64,000 nucleotides of DNA from Lactifluus volemus (lineage: Eukaryota > Basidiomycota > Agaricomycetes > Russulales > Russulaceae), in NCBI GenBank assembly GCA_022376515.1, contig WTXI01000004.1:930001-994000 (forward strand), written 5' to 3'. The position numbers and the translations under genes are program-made. Positions 12,501-26,792 of this stretch are shown here, piece by piece. Below the pieces are notes generated by a model. The model saw only the letters and a list, made by a program, of their open reading frames with translations, was not told where the DNA came from and did not search any database. Position 1 is the stretch's first letter. Each line of letters begins with the position of its first letter.

Positions 12501-14811
12501 GAGTACTGTTAATGAATCCGCACGCAACGGCTGCCCATTGAAAAAAGCCTTCTGACGACTCCATTAATCTGCCACCATGGGATTTGAACACGTCCTCGGG
12601 AAGTTCGTCCTGAAGATACAGGCTAATATCTTGCATCGTATCGGCAGCCAATTGGGCGTCATCCATGTAGAGGGTACCGACGGATTCGGCGTTGGCGAAC
12701 GTAGTTTCGATACCATGCTCTGGCCTTGAGGTGATGAGAACGCGGAAGTTTGATGGGAGCTCGATGAGTCGTTGAGCAAGAAATGAGTGGGGTCCATTTT
12801 TGCCAATTGTGAGACCACTCTCATCTAATCCATCGATGATGACAAGAATTGTATCCCAAGTCGTAGGTTCTCGAGCGGTTTGCGAAGGAGTCGCTCAAAT
12901 AGTCTAGGATAGTCTCGAGTACCACGAAGAGATGAATCACCCTTCATGGCCCATTTCAGGGCGCGCTTGAACGGAGGATAGCGAACGGAGAGGTCGTGGG
13001 CGAGCTTCGCGAAGAGACAACAACCTACGTCTTTGGAATTCTCTGTCCGGCGAAAAGCGACGTAGGAACCGAGACACTTCACGTCGAAGTGACGTGCAAT
13101 CTCATGTGCGATTGAAGACTTTCCTGTGCCCGCCTTGCCAATGAGAACGAGGCCACGTTGAGATCCAGGATTTTCGACCCATTGGGAGATGCGGTCCAAA
13201 AAGTGTTCGCGTGTGCCCGAAGACAGCCCTTCCTATCATCGAATCGCCATCCTCCCAACACACTTTCTCCGATTATTGCGCCCAATTCTGTGCTCCTCTT
13301 GTCAGACCGATCGGTGACCCGTGACTGTCAGTGACGAACCTGCTTCCAATGCTTCGTCCGACATCTCCGTTTCCTGTGTTGTCACATCATTCCGTGTTTG
13401 AGGGACAGCAGTGTCAGTGCTGACAGAGCACGGAACTTTCTCGTAGTCCGACGAGGGTGTTGCAGTGGTGTTCGACGTTTGCATCGACTTGCCCGTTTTC
13501 GGAGCCTGCTTCCTGAAAATCATGTTAAAATGAGGAACGAGAGATATCAGCACGACGTACCGACACGACCCATAAATGCACTTGATTCGATAACGTTGGC
13601 ACAGTCGGTGATGCACTGCAGCATCCGATTCAGGGTTTTTGCTGGCACGGACCCCGGCTCGATTTTCCTCAGAATATCCGCTTCATTTCCAAATTCAAAC
13701 GCTTCTCGTATCGCCTCGAGCAGCTTTCTGGCGTTCTTGTCACGCTGAAACTGGTCTCCCAAAGTCTGTTGACAAGGCGATAAAAATGTGTGAATGTTCC
13801 ATATCAAGGCAAGGCAAGGACACGCACCTCGGGAGTCTTTGAGAGCCGACTCAATGCTGAGCTGGCATCCAGCTGAGGGGCAAACGTTGCTCAGCAAATC
13901 GTAGAGAAAAAAGGACATTGGTCATACTTTGACGATTGGATTGACGGTTTTCATCACCCAATCGATATTATTAACGGCAGCCTTCCACGCTTTCACGGTA
14001 TCCGTATCTTCAACAGCGCGATCGACAGTAGGCGATATCTCCGTCTGGCGATCCGCCAAGCTTGCAACAGGATTACCCGTCTTGGAAAGATGAGATGTAG
14101 GAACGGTAACTGCCGTGGGTTGCGCGGTGTCGACGTTAGATTCGACAATAGGACGCGTAACGCTCCTTCAGTGACATGGTTGTCCACTGGGGGATTCGGG
14201 GTGTCGGCTGTCGCAGCCAGAGAGGAACTCGCGTTTGCCGACAGTGTGATCTTTAAGACTGTGGCCGGCTCTGTTGGACGGCTAGCATGTCTGTCGGCGC
14301 TGCCGAAATTAATATCGAGTTCTACATGTCGAGTGCTCAGCTACACGCACGATGAAGAATATAAAAAGCGACGAACCGGGACTGGGTTCACAGGTTATCT
14401 CCTGCCTTCCAATAAGTTTGTCTTTCTGTGTATCCTTCTCGCATAAAGAGATATTGTCACACGAGAGAGTGGTAATACAGAACTGCAGGAGACTCAGTCG
14501 TAAATAGACATACAAATACGACAATACCCACGTGTCGACATTCTCGTTCCACTCGACGTAATTCCCCACGCCTTGCACAGATCGTGTCTGCCAAGTTCTC
14601 GCCCCGTCGGTCACAGTGACATAAAAACTTGCATTTTACCGAGCGTCTTGAGACGGGGAAGGTTTTGAGCTCTGAGGACTAGCACGGAAAGGGGATTTAA
14701 TAAGTTTCTCCTCCGAGCATGATCACGAATTTGAAGGTTCGTACCGGTCACCTCGAGTCGAAGCGGGCTCGACTGGATTTCGGCGACCTGATCGTGGCCG
14801 ATCTGCCGCAT
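9546..14811 (-). CDS. NLR-like receptor, C2-NACHT-WD40, copy A (frame lesions)
   Basis: Fungal NOD-like receptor; relatives such as HET-D/HET-E sense non-self and trigger cell death. The start at 14811 (MRQIGHDQVAE) has a matching ATG in copy B. A C2-like domain (about 14740-14330: LVLRAQNLPRLKTLG, YVEWNENVDTW, DKLIGRQEI) is followed by a Ser/Thr-rich linker and an alpha-helical region (FQRDKNARKLLEAIREAFEF). The NACHT domain has a Walker A GKAGTGKSS at about 13121-13147 and a Walker B IDGLDES at about 12815-12845. A helical segment (DDAQLAADTMQDISLYLQDE) leads to about 14 WD40 repeats (11470-9790). The tail ends near KFVYGSNW with its stop at 9546-9548. Single-base lesions are frequent, for example CCC at 12855 where copy B has CCCC. 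Whether it is functional cannot be told from sequence. Confidence 0.84.
9790..11470 (-). repeat. WD40 repeat array of NLR copy A (~14 units, ~129 bp period)
   Basis: About 14 units, spaced roughly 120-130 bp, each marked by a word close to cgtccggcgagaatgcaac (for example near 10180, 10310, 10440, 11320, 11450). The coded unit approximates DGQRIASASDD.TIRVWDAT, then TGQVVAGPFTGHT. Units resemble one another far more than ordinary WD40 blades do, the signature of repeat homogenisation. Frame changes occur between many neighbouring units. Confidence 0.88.
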
Positions 14812-15644
14812 TTTGAGACGTGAGAACCTGAGCTGTAGTAATAGTTATATCGGGAGACATCGGGAATAGGAGACTTTGGCATACGGATTCGAGGTCATTT
14901 GGGTACAGTAGTTTAGAAGGGAGGAAGAAAAAGAAAGAGCCTCGAGGCACCATGTGCCAACTTCAAGTTGCGCCATCCCACGCTCAGCGCTAGTGGCAAC
15001 GCCATCGCACGTGAGCTCACTCATTGGCGAAAGGTGGTTACGTCGTCGTTCAACCGGATTCGTGAATAATTTACTACACTATTATCCTGCGCCTTCGTCG
15101 GTCGACTCATTGCCGGGCATCTGGCAGGCATCCATCAGTCACCTCTCCGAGGCAGTCTGCGAGCGCTGCATTGTCTGTCCCATCCTCAATCGGACCTTCC
15201 GCGACACGGTCGAGACGCCTTGTTACGGGACGGCATATCTGCGAGGACCGCTTTCAGACCGGTTTGCTCTAGAAGGACAGTATTTTCCCCAACTGTGCGT
15301 CAAAGGTCGCATCGCTGGCAACCTTGTCATCGCCTAGCCGACGCGCAAGAAGGTCGTCGATATCGATTAAGGTCGAAGCACTGTCGAAGCGGGTTAGAAG
15401 AAGACGGCCAGAAACGATTCCACCTCAGCTGATGCAGTGTCTCAAAAATTCTCTTTATTCCATTTATGCACTTAATGGCCCGTATGCGCCGGGCTCGTAC
15501 TGCAGTATATGTAAAGGACGACGTCCTGCCGACTTTACATGTCGTAAACGTCGATATGTCGCCGAATAGTATGCTCACGGTCATCGACAAACTAGCCTGT
15601 TAACACGTATTTTGTGCGTCATTTCAGCTATCAAAACGTTCCCA
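14812..15644. other. no clear gene; upstream region of NLR A
   Basis: A plus-strand stretch reads SGNAIARELTHWRKVVTSSFNRI (about 14993-15062) and then a stop. A 127-codon open frame at 14954-15337 has no motif that I recognise. At the corresponding place beside copy B lies a kinase-like fragment, which I do not see here. Confidence 0.35.
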
Positions 15645-15825
15645 TCCGTAAGGCCATCTCTGCAACCACGTCCAATGCCACATTCCTATCTTTACACCTC
15701 AGTGTAGAGTCACACAGCCCTCATGTCCGAATAGTTTGAGCTTTGCCTAACACCGCTCAACTACACCAGGTACTAGGTAATTAGAGGTCAGATATGTGTT
15801 TATAGGCACCCAAATCGCCGTAAAC
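15645..15825 (-). repeat. dispersed repeat family R-1, copy 1 (reverse)
   Basis: Reverse complement of the blocks at 45139-45395 and 57589-57865. Shared words (this orientation) include tctttacacctc, gtgtagagtcacacag and attagaggtcagatatgtg. Non-coding; a transposon remnant is possible. Confidence 0.7.
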
Positions 15826-15849
15826 AGGCTGTGTCCAGCCCTAGACCCG

Positions 15850-16345
15850 GCCATGCCTAAGTAGCCAAAGTTAAAATTCGCAACGACTTTGAGAGTCAAA
15901 TTCCAGAAATGATCGGCGGGCTTTATAAATGTCATGAACAGACAGCGTCATGTCTAACGAGACACGAGACAGAGATACTTCTGAGTTATGACCATTTCTG
16001 TAATTGAACAAAGTACGTCCACCCGTGGACGAGAAAGCGGCATAGACGAACAACTTGAGTATAACTGCGAAAAGGCGAGAATAATGATAATCGTATTGCG
16101 AGAGTTTGGCGGCGGAGTGATGTGTGCGGGGATAGTCGTCAGTGAAGAGCCCACCACCGACGCTTGCCTTCCAATCGATTCAAAGCTCCTGCCACTGGCA
16201 TGTGAACCAGAGCAGTCACAGAAATCCCAGTCACGCTCACCTCCGACTGCGCCTTGTCCGTGGAACACACAGGATCGAGTGTGATCGTCGAACCCGAAGG
16301 TGCATCCAGTATTTGGGTTTCTCAGGACAATTGAGGGCTTTGAGA
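15850..16345 (+). repeat. dispersed repeat family R-A, copy 2
   Basis: Same orientation as 8880-9475 and reverse to 35290-35830. Shared sequence includes acgtccacccgtggacgag (16013) and the block around aaatcccagtcacgctcacc. Together with copy 1 it brackets NLR A. Confidence 0.7.
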
Positions 16346-17162
16346 GAGGTGCGGGGACAGTGTTCGAATGCGTGGACTCGTCGATGTCGCCTTGATAGGG
16401 GTGAAAAGTTGAGAGGTGTTGGAATCGGTGGGAAACACTCACTCTTCATTCTCGAAGAACGGTTCTATTTGGAGGTCTTCAAAAGGCAAATTTCCTGCTG
16501 ATCGAAACGTGCAGCAACTTTAACACAACAAATTGACATCAGTCACTGCTCCGACCGCCTCAGCCGTAAAAAAAAGGCTCACCCCGAAAGGTACCCGCGT
16601 CTCGTCCTTGACATTGAATACCGCGAGCGAAGCCATGCTCTCGCCCGATGGTCTCCACGTAATCGAGTAGGATCGTCATAACATGCACCCGGCCATCACC
16701 ATGTACATGATTCACCAAGCGCCCACTACTCTACCTCGCGCCCGTAGCGTGGAAAACATAAGCCAGGAGCATATTCGTGTGCAGCAATGTCAACAGTTAG
16801 TTGACTACTCAAGGGCATTAGATCTCAGGCTCGATTGAATTTCGCCAGTTGATAGCGTAGTTTCCTGTTTGCACAAGCCAATGGCCAGAGCACCAGCCAG
16901 TAACCTGGATTACAATAAGGGCAAGATCCGTCTCGCTTGCTGATAACAAGTATCGGAATTATCCGTGACTGTGAATTTGTGAAACGACCGTGACTTTCTC
17001 ATCACGTGGTAATGCCAAAAGCCGCTTATCGATCACTTATCTGATCTTATCAGACTTCAATCCTGAGCGCCGCCGCTGCACGGTTGTTTGCAATCGCTGA
17101 CCCCCACGGTCAGACGACTTTCCTGACTGTCACGACTAGTTACTGACTGGCACACCACTGCG
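16346..17162. other. intergenic, no gene seen
   Basis: Holds the upstream region of the PRP43-type helicase gene. No motif-bearing open frame. Confidence 0.45.
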
Positions 17163-19927
<2,765 letters not shown>

Positions 19928-20156
19928 TAGGGCCTTACTTTGGTGTTCATACCTAGTAATAATACCACGTCGTCAAGTTTCTGTCCACCACCTTCCTTAC
20001 CCCTCCATTTGTATAGCTACGCAGGTCTGCGCACCCGATTTCTCTTTTGTGTGTAAACTCAACGGAGATGCATCCAATCCTAGGGGTTGTGGAGGCAATT
20101 GATATTTTGTAGCACAAAGTATGGAAACAAAGACGGCAGTTCCCTACGACTCCACG

Positions 20157-20357
20157 GCAGCGCAGAACATGCCCGCATCCTAGCAGAGGCTATGCCATTC
20201 TCCATCATTGGCTCTACAGAGAACGTCCAGACCCCTGACGGCCGGATCGTCAAGGGCCGCGAGTAGTACCTTTGGGGTGTCGCCGAAGGTGGCCCTTCTC
20301 CCCATATCTGTTCGCTTTTCTGTCCTGTTGATGCATTCCTGCAGTGGAGAACGAGAG
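20157..20357 (+). pseudogene. inverted internal segment of a septin pseudogene
   Basis: The plus strand encodes the septin stretch SAEHARILAEAMPFSIIGS, then TENVQTPDGRIVKGRE, an in-frame TAG (apparent 3-nt insertion), YLWGVAE, a small intron (GTGGCC...CTGCAG) and VENE. In an intact septin this follows the PPIEVDDE stretch, which here lies on the opposite strand and begins exactly where this segment ends. The piece is therefore reversed relative to the rest of the gene. Confidence 0.75.
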
Positions 20358-20820
20358 CCTCATCATCCACCTCGATAGGTGGCTGGTAGATACGAATGTT
20401 CTGCGCCGCAATGACATCCCGAATCTGCGTCACGTGGTCATTCAGGTGGCGGTATAGAGGGCATTAAGAAGGGAGACATACGCGCCCCCTGAAGGTGAAC
20501 AAAGTCGTTTTGTGTAAGCGTATCCGCATTGGCGATGACAGGGATGAAGTTGACGCGGGTACCGAGACGCTTCATGATCTTAATGTCGAGGGGCTTGAGA
20601 CTGTAACAAGGTTGGACGGTTGGACACGACTTGGAGAAATGAAAACGAAATCGTACGTGTGTCCGGTTGGCCTGATGAAGTACAAGCAAGCGTGAACGCG
20701 AAGGTCGCTCTTCTCACTGCGCTGGGGTTATTGCTCCTTGAATCATGTACGCCTCATGCTGGTTGTCGATAAAATCGACGATGGGAGACCACGAGTCGCG
20801 ATTGTTGTCTGTATTGGGGC
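20358..20820 (-). pseudogene. septin GTPase fragment
   Basis: On the minus strand from 20820: DNNRDSWSPIVDFIDNQHEAYM, DLRVHACLYFIRPTGHT, an intron, then LKPLDIKIMKRLGTRVNF and IPVIANADTLTQNDF. The last is the septin G4 region, with ANAD where AKAD is usual. After another intron come IRDVIAAQNIRIYQPPIEVDDE, and the homology stops at about 20358. The N-terminal P-loop half is not found upstream. After the inverted 200 bp, weak septin-like sequence seems to resume on the minus strand (about 20150-20110). Septins form filaments at the cell cortex; this copy is incomplete and cannot encode one. Confidence 0.78.
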
Positions 20821-21501
20821 AAATACGAAAACGGGCCTTATATGGCGTGGGTGGTGTACAGTGAGGAACAGCGGGAAAGCGGCAGATGCGTCTTCTGGTT
20901 CTTCAAGTTCTTGCCCACATAAACGGAATGCGAACATAAGAGAGCTGCCTTTGGATTTCCATGCGGTTTGGGAGGCAGAGAAAAGACAGCGCGAAATTTG
21001 GGCGAACACGTGGAAATTCGAAAAATGTGAGCTACCGGGCTTGTTGTTTATGTCTGAACTTGAAAGCGGTGCTCCGACGTTGTCAATTCGCCAATGTTTC
21101 GTGGGGAGATGATCTTGCAGTAAGGTGGAGGGGGGCGGATGGGGAGTGTGTACCATCTAAGGGGAACATGCAGAACCGAACCAACGCGGGTACAGTGCAG
21201 TACCCCCAAACTTTCGGCACGAGGCACCGTGGAGGTTAGCCGATTACTGCACGTGATCAAAGAAAAGGGCAGGCTAAGCGACGTAAGCGTGGCCGATCGA
21301 CGATCACCTGCTAGTACTGAATCGGTGAGGAGAAATGAAGGTCGTGTGTTCAGACGCGTTGAGACAGTGTTGAGACGGGGTGGTTTTACAGACAGGAAAT
21401 AATTATGCCTCGGGAGGTGGATACATGATGATACAGCCAGATCGGGAAAGGTATGGCCACTGGTGTCAACGGGGGGAGGGGAGGAAGTCATGATTACCAA
21501 G
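20821..21501. other. intergenic, no gene seen
   Basis: Expected site of the missing septin N-terminus, but no P-loop (GxxxxGKS/T) was found in any frame. Confidence 0.4.
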
Positions 21502-23532
21502 CTAGTACCGATATTTCAGGCGGGTTATAGCATTGGCCACACTCGAAACCGCACGTCCTGGCGCTTTCGCCAGCTGTCGCCTCGAGCGCATACGCTGAAT
21601 GGCCGCAGCACGAGCTTCCACACGCGGGAGCAACGACATGATCGCAACTGTGAAGTCCTCGGGGAATATCTCTTCTGCAAGAGGCTGGCCAAGTGGTGGA
21701 GGTATTGAAGAGCGATTTGGGATGAGAGATGACTCGAGGGATTTTGAGCCACGCGAGCGACTCGGCTTTTCGTTCTCTGGACGACTGTCATAGGTCTCGT
21801 TGAGTTGCCGTTTCGCACGACCGTCAGGGTCGTCAGGACCCTCCGGGCCATCAGGACCATCAGGACGTGCGCGGCTAGTCGCATTGGGGTAGTGAGAGAG
21901 AAGGCTGTCATAAGCCTGAGAATAGGAGTAGCCAATGCCCTCGATATCTGTTTGTGTACGGCTGAGGGACTGAGGACTGGTGGAAGGAGGGCGTGGGAAT
22001 GGGAAGAGGTGGACAGAAACAGGGTGACTGGAACGCTGACGTGCAGTTATAAATGGTTCGATGTCTTGCTGCTCCGATCCAGATGTCTGATACCGTTCTA
22101 GGTAAAGGTCAGCCAGTGCAGGTAGCACCTCTGAGGCAGACTCCCCACGAAGTCCTTCCAGAGCTGACGTGATGGATGATCGGAACACGCGAGGTATTCT
22201 CAACGTCTGGGCAGCGATGAATGGGTCAAGAAGTTCCAGCCACTGTGTATTGTCCATGTCAATTTGCAAAGTCGATTCCAACAGGTTGGTGTACCCTTGA
22301 ATGTTAAGTCGTTCGATTCTGGACGAGAGGAACGAACACTGGCCACATAGTTGTGCCATGGAAGAGACTTGCCAATCCACTCCTCCGCATCTGATTTCCA
22401 TTTAAGCCGGCTAGGGAGAAGTGTTCTCATTGCTGGAAGAAGCGAGATCACGACGTTGTCATCGTCAAACACCATCTCTGCTTTCTTGCATGATATGAAT
22501 CTCGGTGTACGACCGATGAACTGAGGGAGATGTCGGATATCGAAGATGAGCTGGTTGAAGAGTGTTATATCAACATCCTCGAGTAATGGAGCGTCAATTT
22601 GGGCCACGAGGTCATCCAAGTACTCGCTGACACCACAGAACTTGAACGCCGTGAGAGCGGGGAGAACAGTGCGCGTCAGCAGAGGTGGACGTCGAGTTCT
22701 CTGATCAGGGCGAGAAGCTGACGATTCGAAACCGATGTTAAGGTGCGTGAGCCTGGTCAACGTGGAGATGCCCCTGACCATCGCCGCGGGCGAAATGTAA
22801 CCATTGTGCGGTATATTGCGAAGGGAGAGCCTAGAAAGGTCATTGCAAGACAAAAGAAGCTGAGGTAATGTCGGAAATGGTATGTGGTATAAAGTGAGTG
22901 ATCGTAGACGTGGGGCGGATCCGCCTAGGAACGTATTGGAAAGTGCTGGCGCAGTCTCACCAGTCTCATCACCTATCGCAAGATGTTCCAGCGCCGGAAT
23001 TGCTCCTGCATCACTGCGATCAAGCGGCCTAGTGATGAGCGTATTTTGAAGAGCCAAACTTCACATATGCGGTCAGGGTGCTCGAGTGCAGCAATGATAT
23101 TATCCCCAAGATCTCCAGCATGCGTCGACCATATTTTGATAGGCAAGGGGGGCCAGACATCCAATTTCTCCTCACAGGAGTACTGGATGTGCAGAGGAGG
23201 TGCAGGTCGAGACGGAGTGGGGACATAAACATGACATATCGCCACCTTTGACATACATGCACAAGGTGATACCACGTCTTTGGTCGCCGCGGATACGAGC
23301 CCGGAGAGAGGTCTAAATGCGGTACGCAGATTTGGAAGATGTCTAGGAGGACATTATCTGGGAGCTCCCAATTGTAACACGTGGTGCCACTGGGAGTGAA
23401 GTATGACCTGTACCTTACTATGAACCTCGTTGTGAGTGCAACCCATGATACATGAACACGTACCTTGTCCTGGGGCCATGTCAGGTAGCTTGAAGAGAGG
23501 CATTTATGAGATGTCGCCGAAGGATGTGACAA
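21502..23532 (-). CDS. F-box/LRR-like protein 1 with collagen-like tail repeat
   Basis: Probable substrate-recognition subunit of an SCF ubiquitin ligase; this type is expanded in mushroom-forming fungi. The F-box is near 23370: WELPDNVLLDIFQI, then TWYHLVHVCQRWRYV and SPLRLDLHLLCTS. Degenerate leucine-rich segments follow (RLRSLTLYHIPFPTLPQLLL, LTRLTHLNIGFES, LTAFKFCGVSEYLDDLVAQI). The C-terminus from about 22360 reads IERLNIQGY, FRSSITSALEGL, then a Gly/Pro/Asp repeat (about 21826-21872) and a basic end, stop at 21502. It pairs in style with the gene at 62397-63811 (shared WPPLPI.IW and EYLDDLV/DYLEDLV). Two or three one-base shifts separate the blocks. The first exon and ATG are uncertain. 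Confidence 0.74.
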
Positions 23533-25499
23533 AACGAAGTGGGTGATATGAAGGAGTCACTCAGATACTTATATGGCTGGTGGAGAGGCTGTCCACACGT
23601 TTGCGCCGAGTTTGTGCTGCACGTTCAAGTTGACTCGGATTGCCGAACACCGATCCACTGGCAACAGCCTGGCATTGCGTTGGGCCTGGAATTCTTGGTG
23701 ATCTCATCAAAAAAGCAGTGACCGATCACAAAGGTTAACACGTTAACAACTTGAAAGTCGCACACCGTACAGTGTATGACAAGCTCCAACGAGCTGGCTC
23801 TCGAGAACGGCTTGGCTCGGTTTGGTTCAGTTTGGTTCGGTTCGCGAGCCGCTTGATTTCCGATCAACCTCGCCCTCAACAGCCCAACCACGAGGACAAG
23901 TCGTACTTCATCAACGTTGCATAGCGTTCCGGCAAAAGCGTGTGTCCAATTTTGCAACGCATTTGAGGTGTGGTTCAAGGTGCTGGTTTATTTATCAAGC
24001 TTGGCTGAAGCGAAGCTGATCTCGGAATAGTGTTCTCTTGGCATCAGCGGATATCAACGCATCTTCTACCAGAATCCACAGTGTCACTCGATCAAGGAGG
24101 TGCGCTCATTAAGAGGTGCTTGACAACGTGGTATCCGGTCTCGTGACATGGGCGTTGGATCCACGTTTATGATGGTGATGAGAGCAAGATTCCGGTCTTG
24201 GACTACCTTGTCGTCAGGCCTTCCCTTGTTTCCCCAACCCGGATGTAGGTGTTTTCAGGCCGGTGACGACGTCAAGCTGGCTACTCTAACTGCGTTCCAG
24301 CCACGGAGGTCTGGCTGAACATCCTTAGTGGCCCAGAGCTTAATCGGTTTCAGGCGCTCATTACGTCCAGTTCGCTGTACAGCACACGTCTTACATCGCC
24401 AATCCCCTCCGCTGTATCCGTGCTCCTCGTGCCGGTCAAAAACTTATCGTCCGACTACTACTGGATGGTCAGACCACCATCTTGATGGCGCTGCGCGTTC
24501 CTTTTGGCGGGCATCAGCTATTTCCTCACCATTGAATCCCTCCCTCTGCTCTTTGAAAGGCGATACGGTGGCGTAGTACCTCCTTAGCTTCAGCTCAAGT
24601 ATCAGCCGTCGCAGCCATCTGCACCCATTCCTCAAAGTCACAGGAGGTCACAACAAGCGCATTGAAAAGTTCAACTAGCGGTTGTGGTTAAGCGATGATG
24701 AGAAGCTCCGGGGCTTAGCGTGCGTGACACTTTCACTGGTACACCGTTGTTGGCAACCAGTAAGAGACAAGACCGTCCGTACTGACGCACCAACGGACTT
24801 CATTGGTTGGCAAACAACCATCTTTCCTTCCACAAAGGATGGTGACTTACATTGTGATGACACATGCGATGCGACAGTAAGGACAATACACTTCAGTCAT
24901 CGAACAACGGAATTAACCGAGGCATACACACGAGTCTTGCAAGGCCACCTAGGTAGGCATCCGTTTCTCAGAGGAGAACGTTCTCATATTCGCGCGTGTA
25001 GCTCGACATTTGAGGTGCTAAATTTCCGAAGGGTACCATGGATAAGCGTCGCTGTATGGAGTATTCGCAGTGCGCTACCGGCCATGGTGTCTGATCGTTC
25101 CTCAAGGGTTGCATAGGTTTTCGAGCGATGTACCGTTGCCTCGTGGCCACATTCTTACCAACAAAGCCAGTTACTATCTTTACTCTCTGAATTAGTCATC
25201 TGACCCCTTGGCTTGGCTTCAAACGTCTGACTTGCGTGCCGATCCAGATGCGCATGGCGCTTGAGCACATGCTCAGCAAGGAGAATTTCTGGGTGCATCT
25301 GCGCGACCGCGAATGCTTCAATGTGCTGAAGGCATTCTTTTGGACGATAAGCATGCATTTGGGTGAGAGACAGAACATGGCATTGGCGTTGCGCCTGTAC
25401 CGGGCAGCACCAATTAGTTCTAGAAACCTTTTCTGTGCTTGGACTACCATGTCGACACTTGATCCGTTGCAGCGCAACATTCTTGTCTTACGATTTACA
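23533..25499. other. no confident gene; scattered short frames
   Basis: Around 24296-24480 the plus strand reads ATEVWLNILSGPELNRF-like text that weakly recalls an F-box start, but it breaks at once. A 144-codon open frame at 24682-25116 and a 151-codon frame at 25236-25691 have no motif I recognise. A GGTTTGGTTC tandem lies at about 23818-23842. I regard the stretch as decayed sequence. Confidence 0.3.
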
Positions 25500-26045
25500 A
25501 AACGATTTATTCAACGCACGGCTCTTGACATACTTTTGCACGATTTGCGCTGTTTTGGTTACTGTTTTCTATTGCCAGCGTGTTGGGGCCGAATTGTCAC
25601 GTGGCTCCAGCTTCAACCAAAAGTCAGCTACTGCCGAGGAAGCTGCAACATGGAAGGTTGGGAACCTGACCGGGGCCGGTATAATGCATAGCATCTTCTT
25701 GATAATATTACCCCTGAGAAACATCATTGCTATTTCCCTTCTCAGAATTTCAAGCGCAAAATTAGCATTACTGGACCTACGGACCTATGCCTGACCCACT
25801 CAATCTGGACAGCGGTGTACGTCAGCTCTGCTGGCAGAAGCAGACCAACGGGAAAAGAAATAATTCCTGCGCTCTGCTCTCTGTATAATATAATACATAA
25901 GCATCACGTATGCAGGATTGTTCCATGGAACGGATGTCGAGAAATCAGGAAAAAGTCGTGGCACGGACTCGGAGATCGCTCGCTCAGGGCGCGGGAATCC
26001 GGACCGATGTCCCGGGGTAGAAAAATGCGCAGTACTATTGAGTGG
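25500..26045 (+). repeat. duplicated upstream block of synthase copy 1
   Basis: Collinear with 35860-36270: shared words include ttttgcacgatttgcg, gctggcagaagcagaccaacgg and cacgtatgcaggattgttcc. It lies upstream of farnesyl diphosphate synthase copy 1 as its partner lies upstream of copy 2, so it marks the edge of a segmental duplication. Confidence 0.7.
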
Positions 26046-26720
26046 GATCATCATCAGGGTCAACTCAATAAATATGCACTCAGTCACCACCAAACTTTGA
26101 ATGTGTACTAGAGGCAAGTGCTATTATGTGTTCCATACAAATTTTCGTTGGGCCAGTACTAAGGTAGAGCAAAAGTAAAATTTACAGCCTATGTCACACG
26201 TGATTCGACGTGTTCGGTTGTTGATAATTACTATGAGCGACCCTGACGATGATCCAGGTATTCTTGAAAATGCATTACGCCCCATCGGATATGTATCTAT
26301 ATTTGATGGGTCCGGAAGACCATGGCTACGCCCCACACCCTTCTTCACACACTCCTCTACCACACCTCTCCCACCCCGCACTCACCTGCTATCGTGACCT
26401 CACCCTCTGCCCACAGGCCTATCTACATAGCCGGGTGTGTCTTTGTTTTTTGTAATCAGCACGATATAAATTTGGATTCAACAACCCTGACCTTGGGTAC
26501 GATTTCAATGGGAGGGGAAGAAGCGCCCATTGGAATAGGGGGTAAGGAATACGCAGGCCGAGGCGCAGAGGACAGGCGCGGAGTGGCTGAGCACATAAAA
26601 CTAGACCGCTGATGTAATGGTTGACGTTGAACAAGGGTTCTTGACGCGTAACCTCATCGAGAGTGGCAGGACACGTCCCTCCACCGTGGACCTGAAGCGA
26701 AGTCTCAAAAGAAATTCATC

Positions 26721-26792
26721 TAAAGGGGTAAATTAAACTTGTCATGATTGTATTTAAGTGGCTCCTTGAATCCCACTGCCCTTTGCCCACTC
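26721..26792 (+). promoter_or_regulatory. core promoter of synthase copy 1, TATA-like TATTTAA
   Basis: TATTTAAG at 26751, 42 bp before the ATG. The same element lies at 37251 (54 bp before ATG), 40979 (56 bp) and 47801 (66 bp) in the other three copies. Copies 1 and 2 also share ggggtaaattaaacttgtc just upstream. Confidence 0.5.

Noticed and set aside
23812..23845. ggtttggttc tandem considered as telomere-like or regulatory array
   Set aside because: Only about three imperfect units; ordinary low-complexity sequence.
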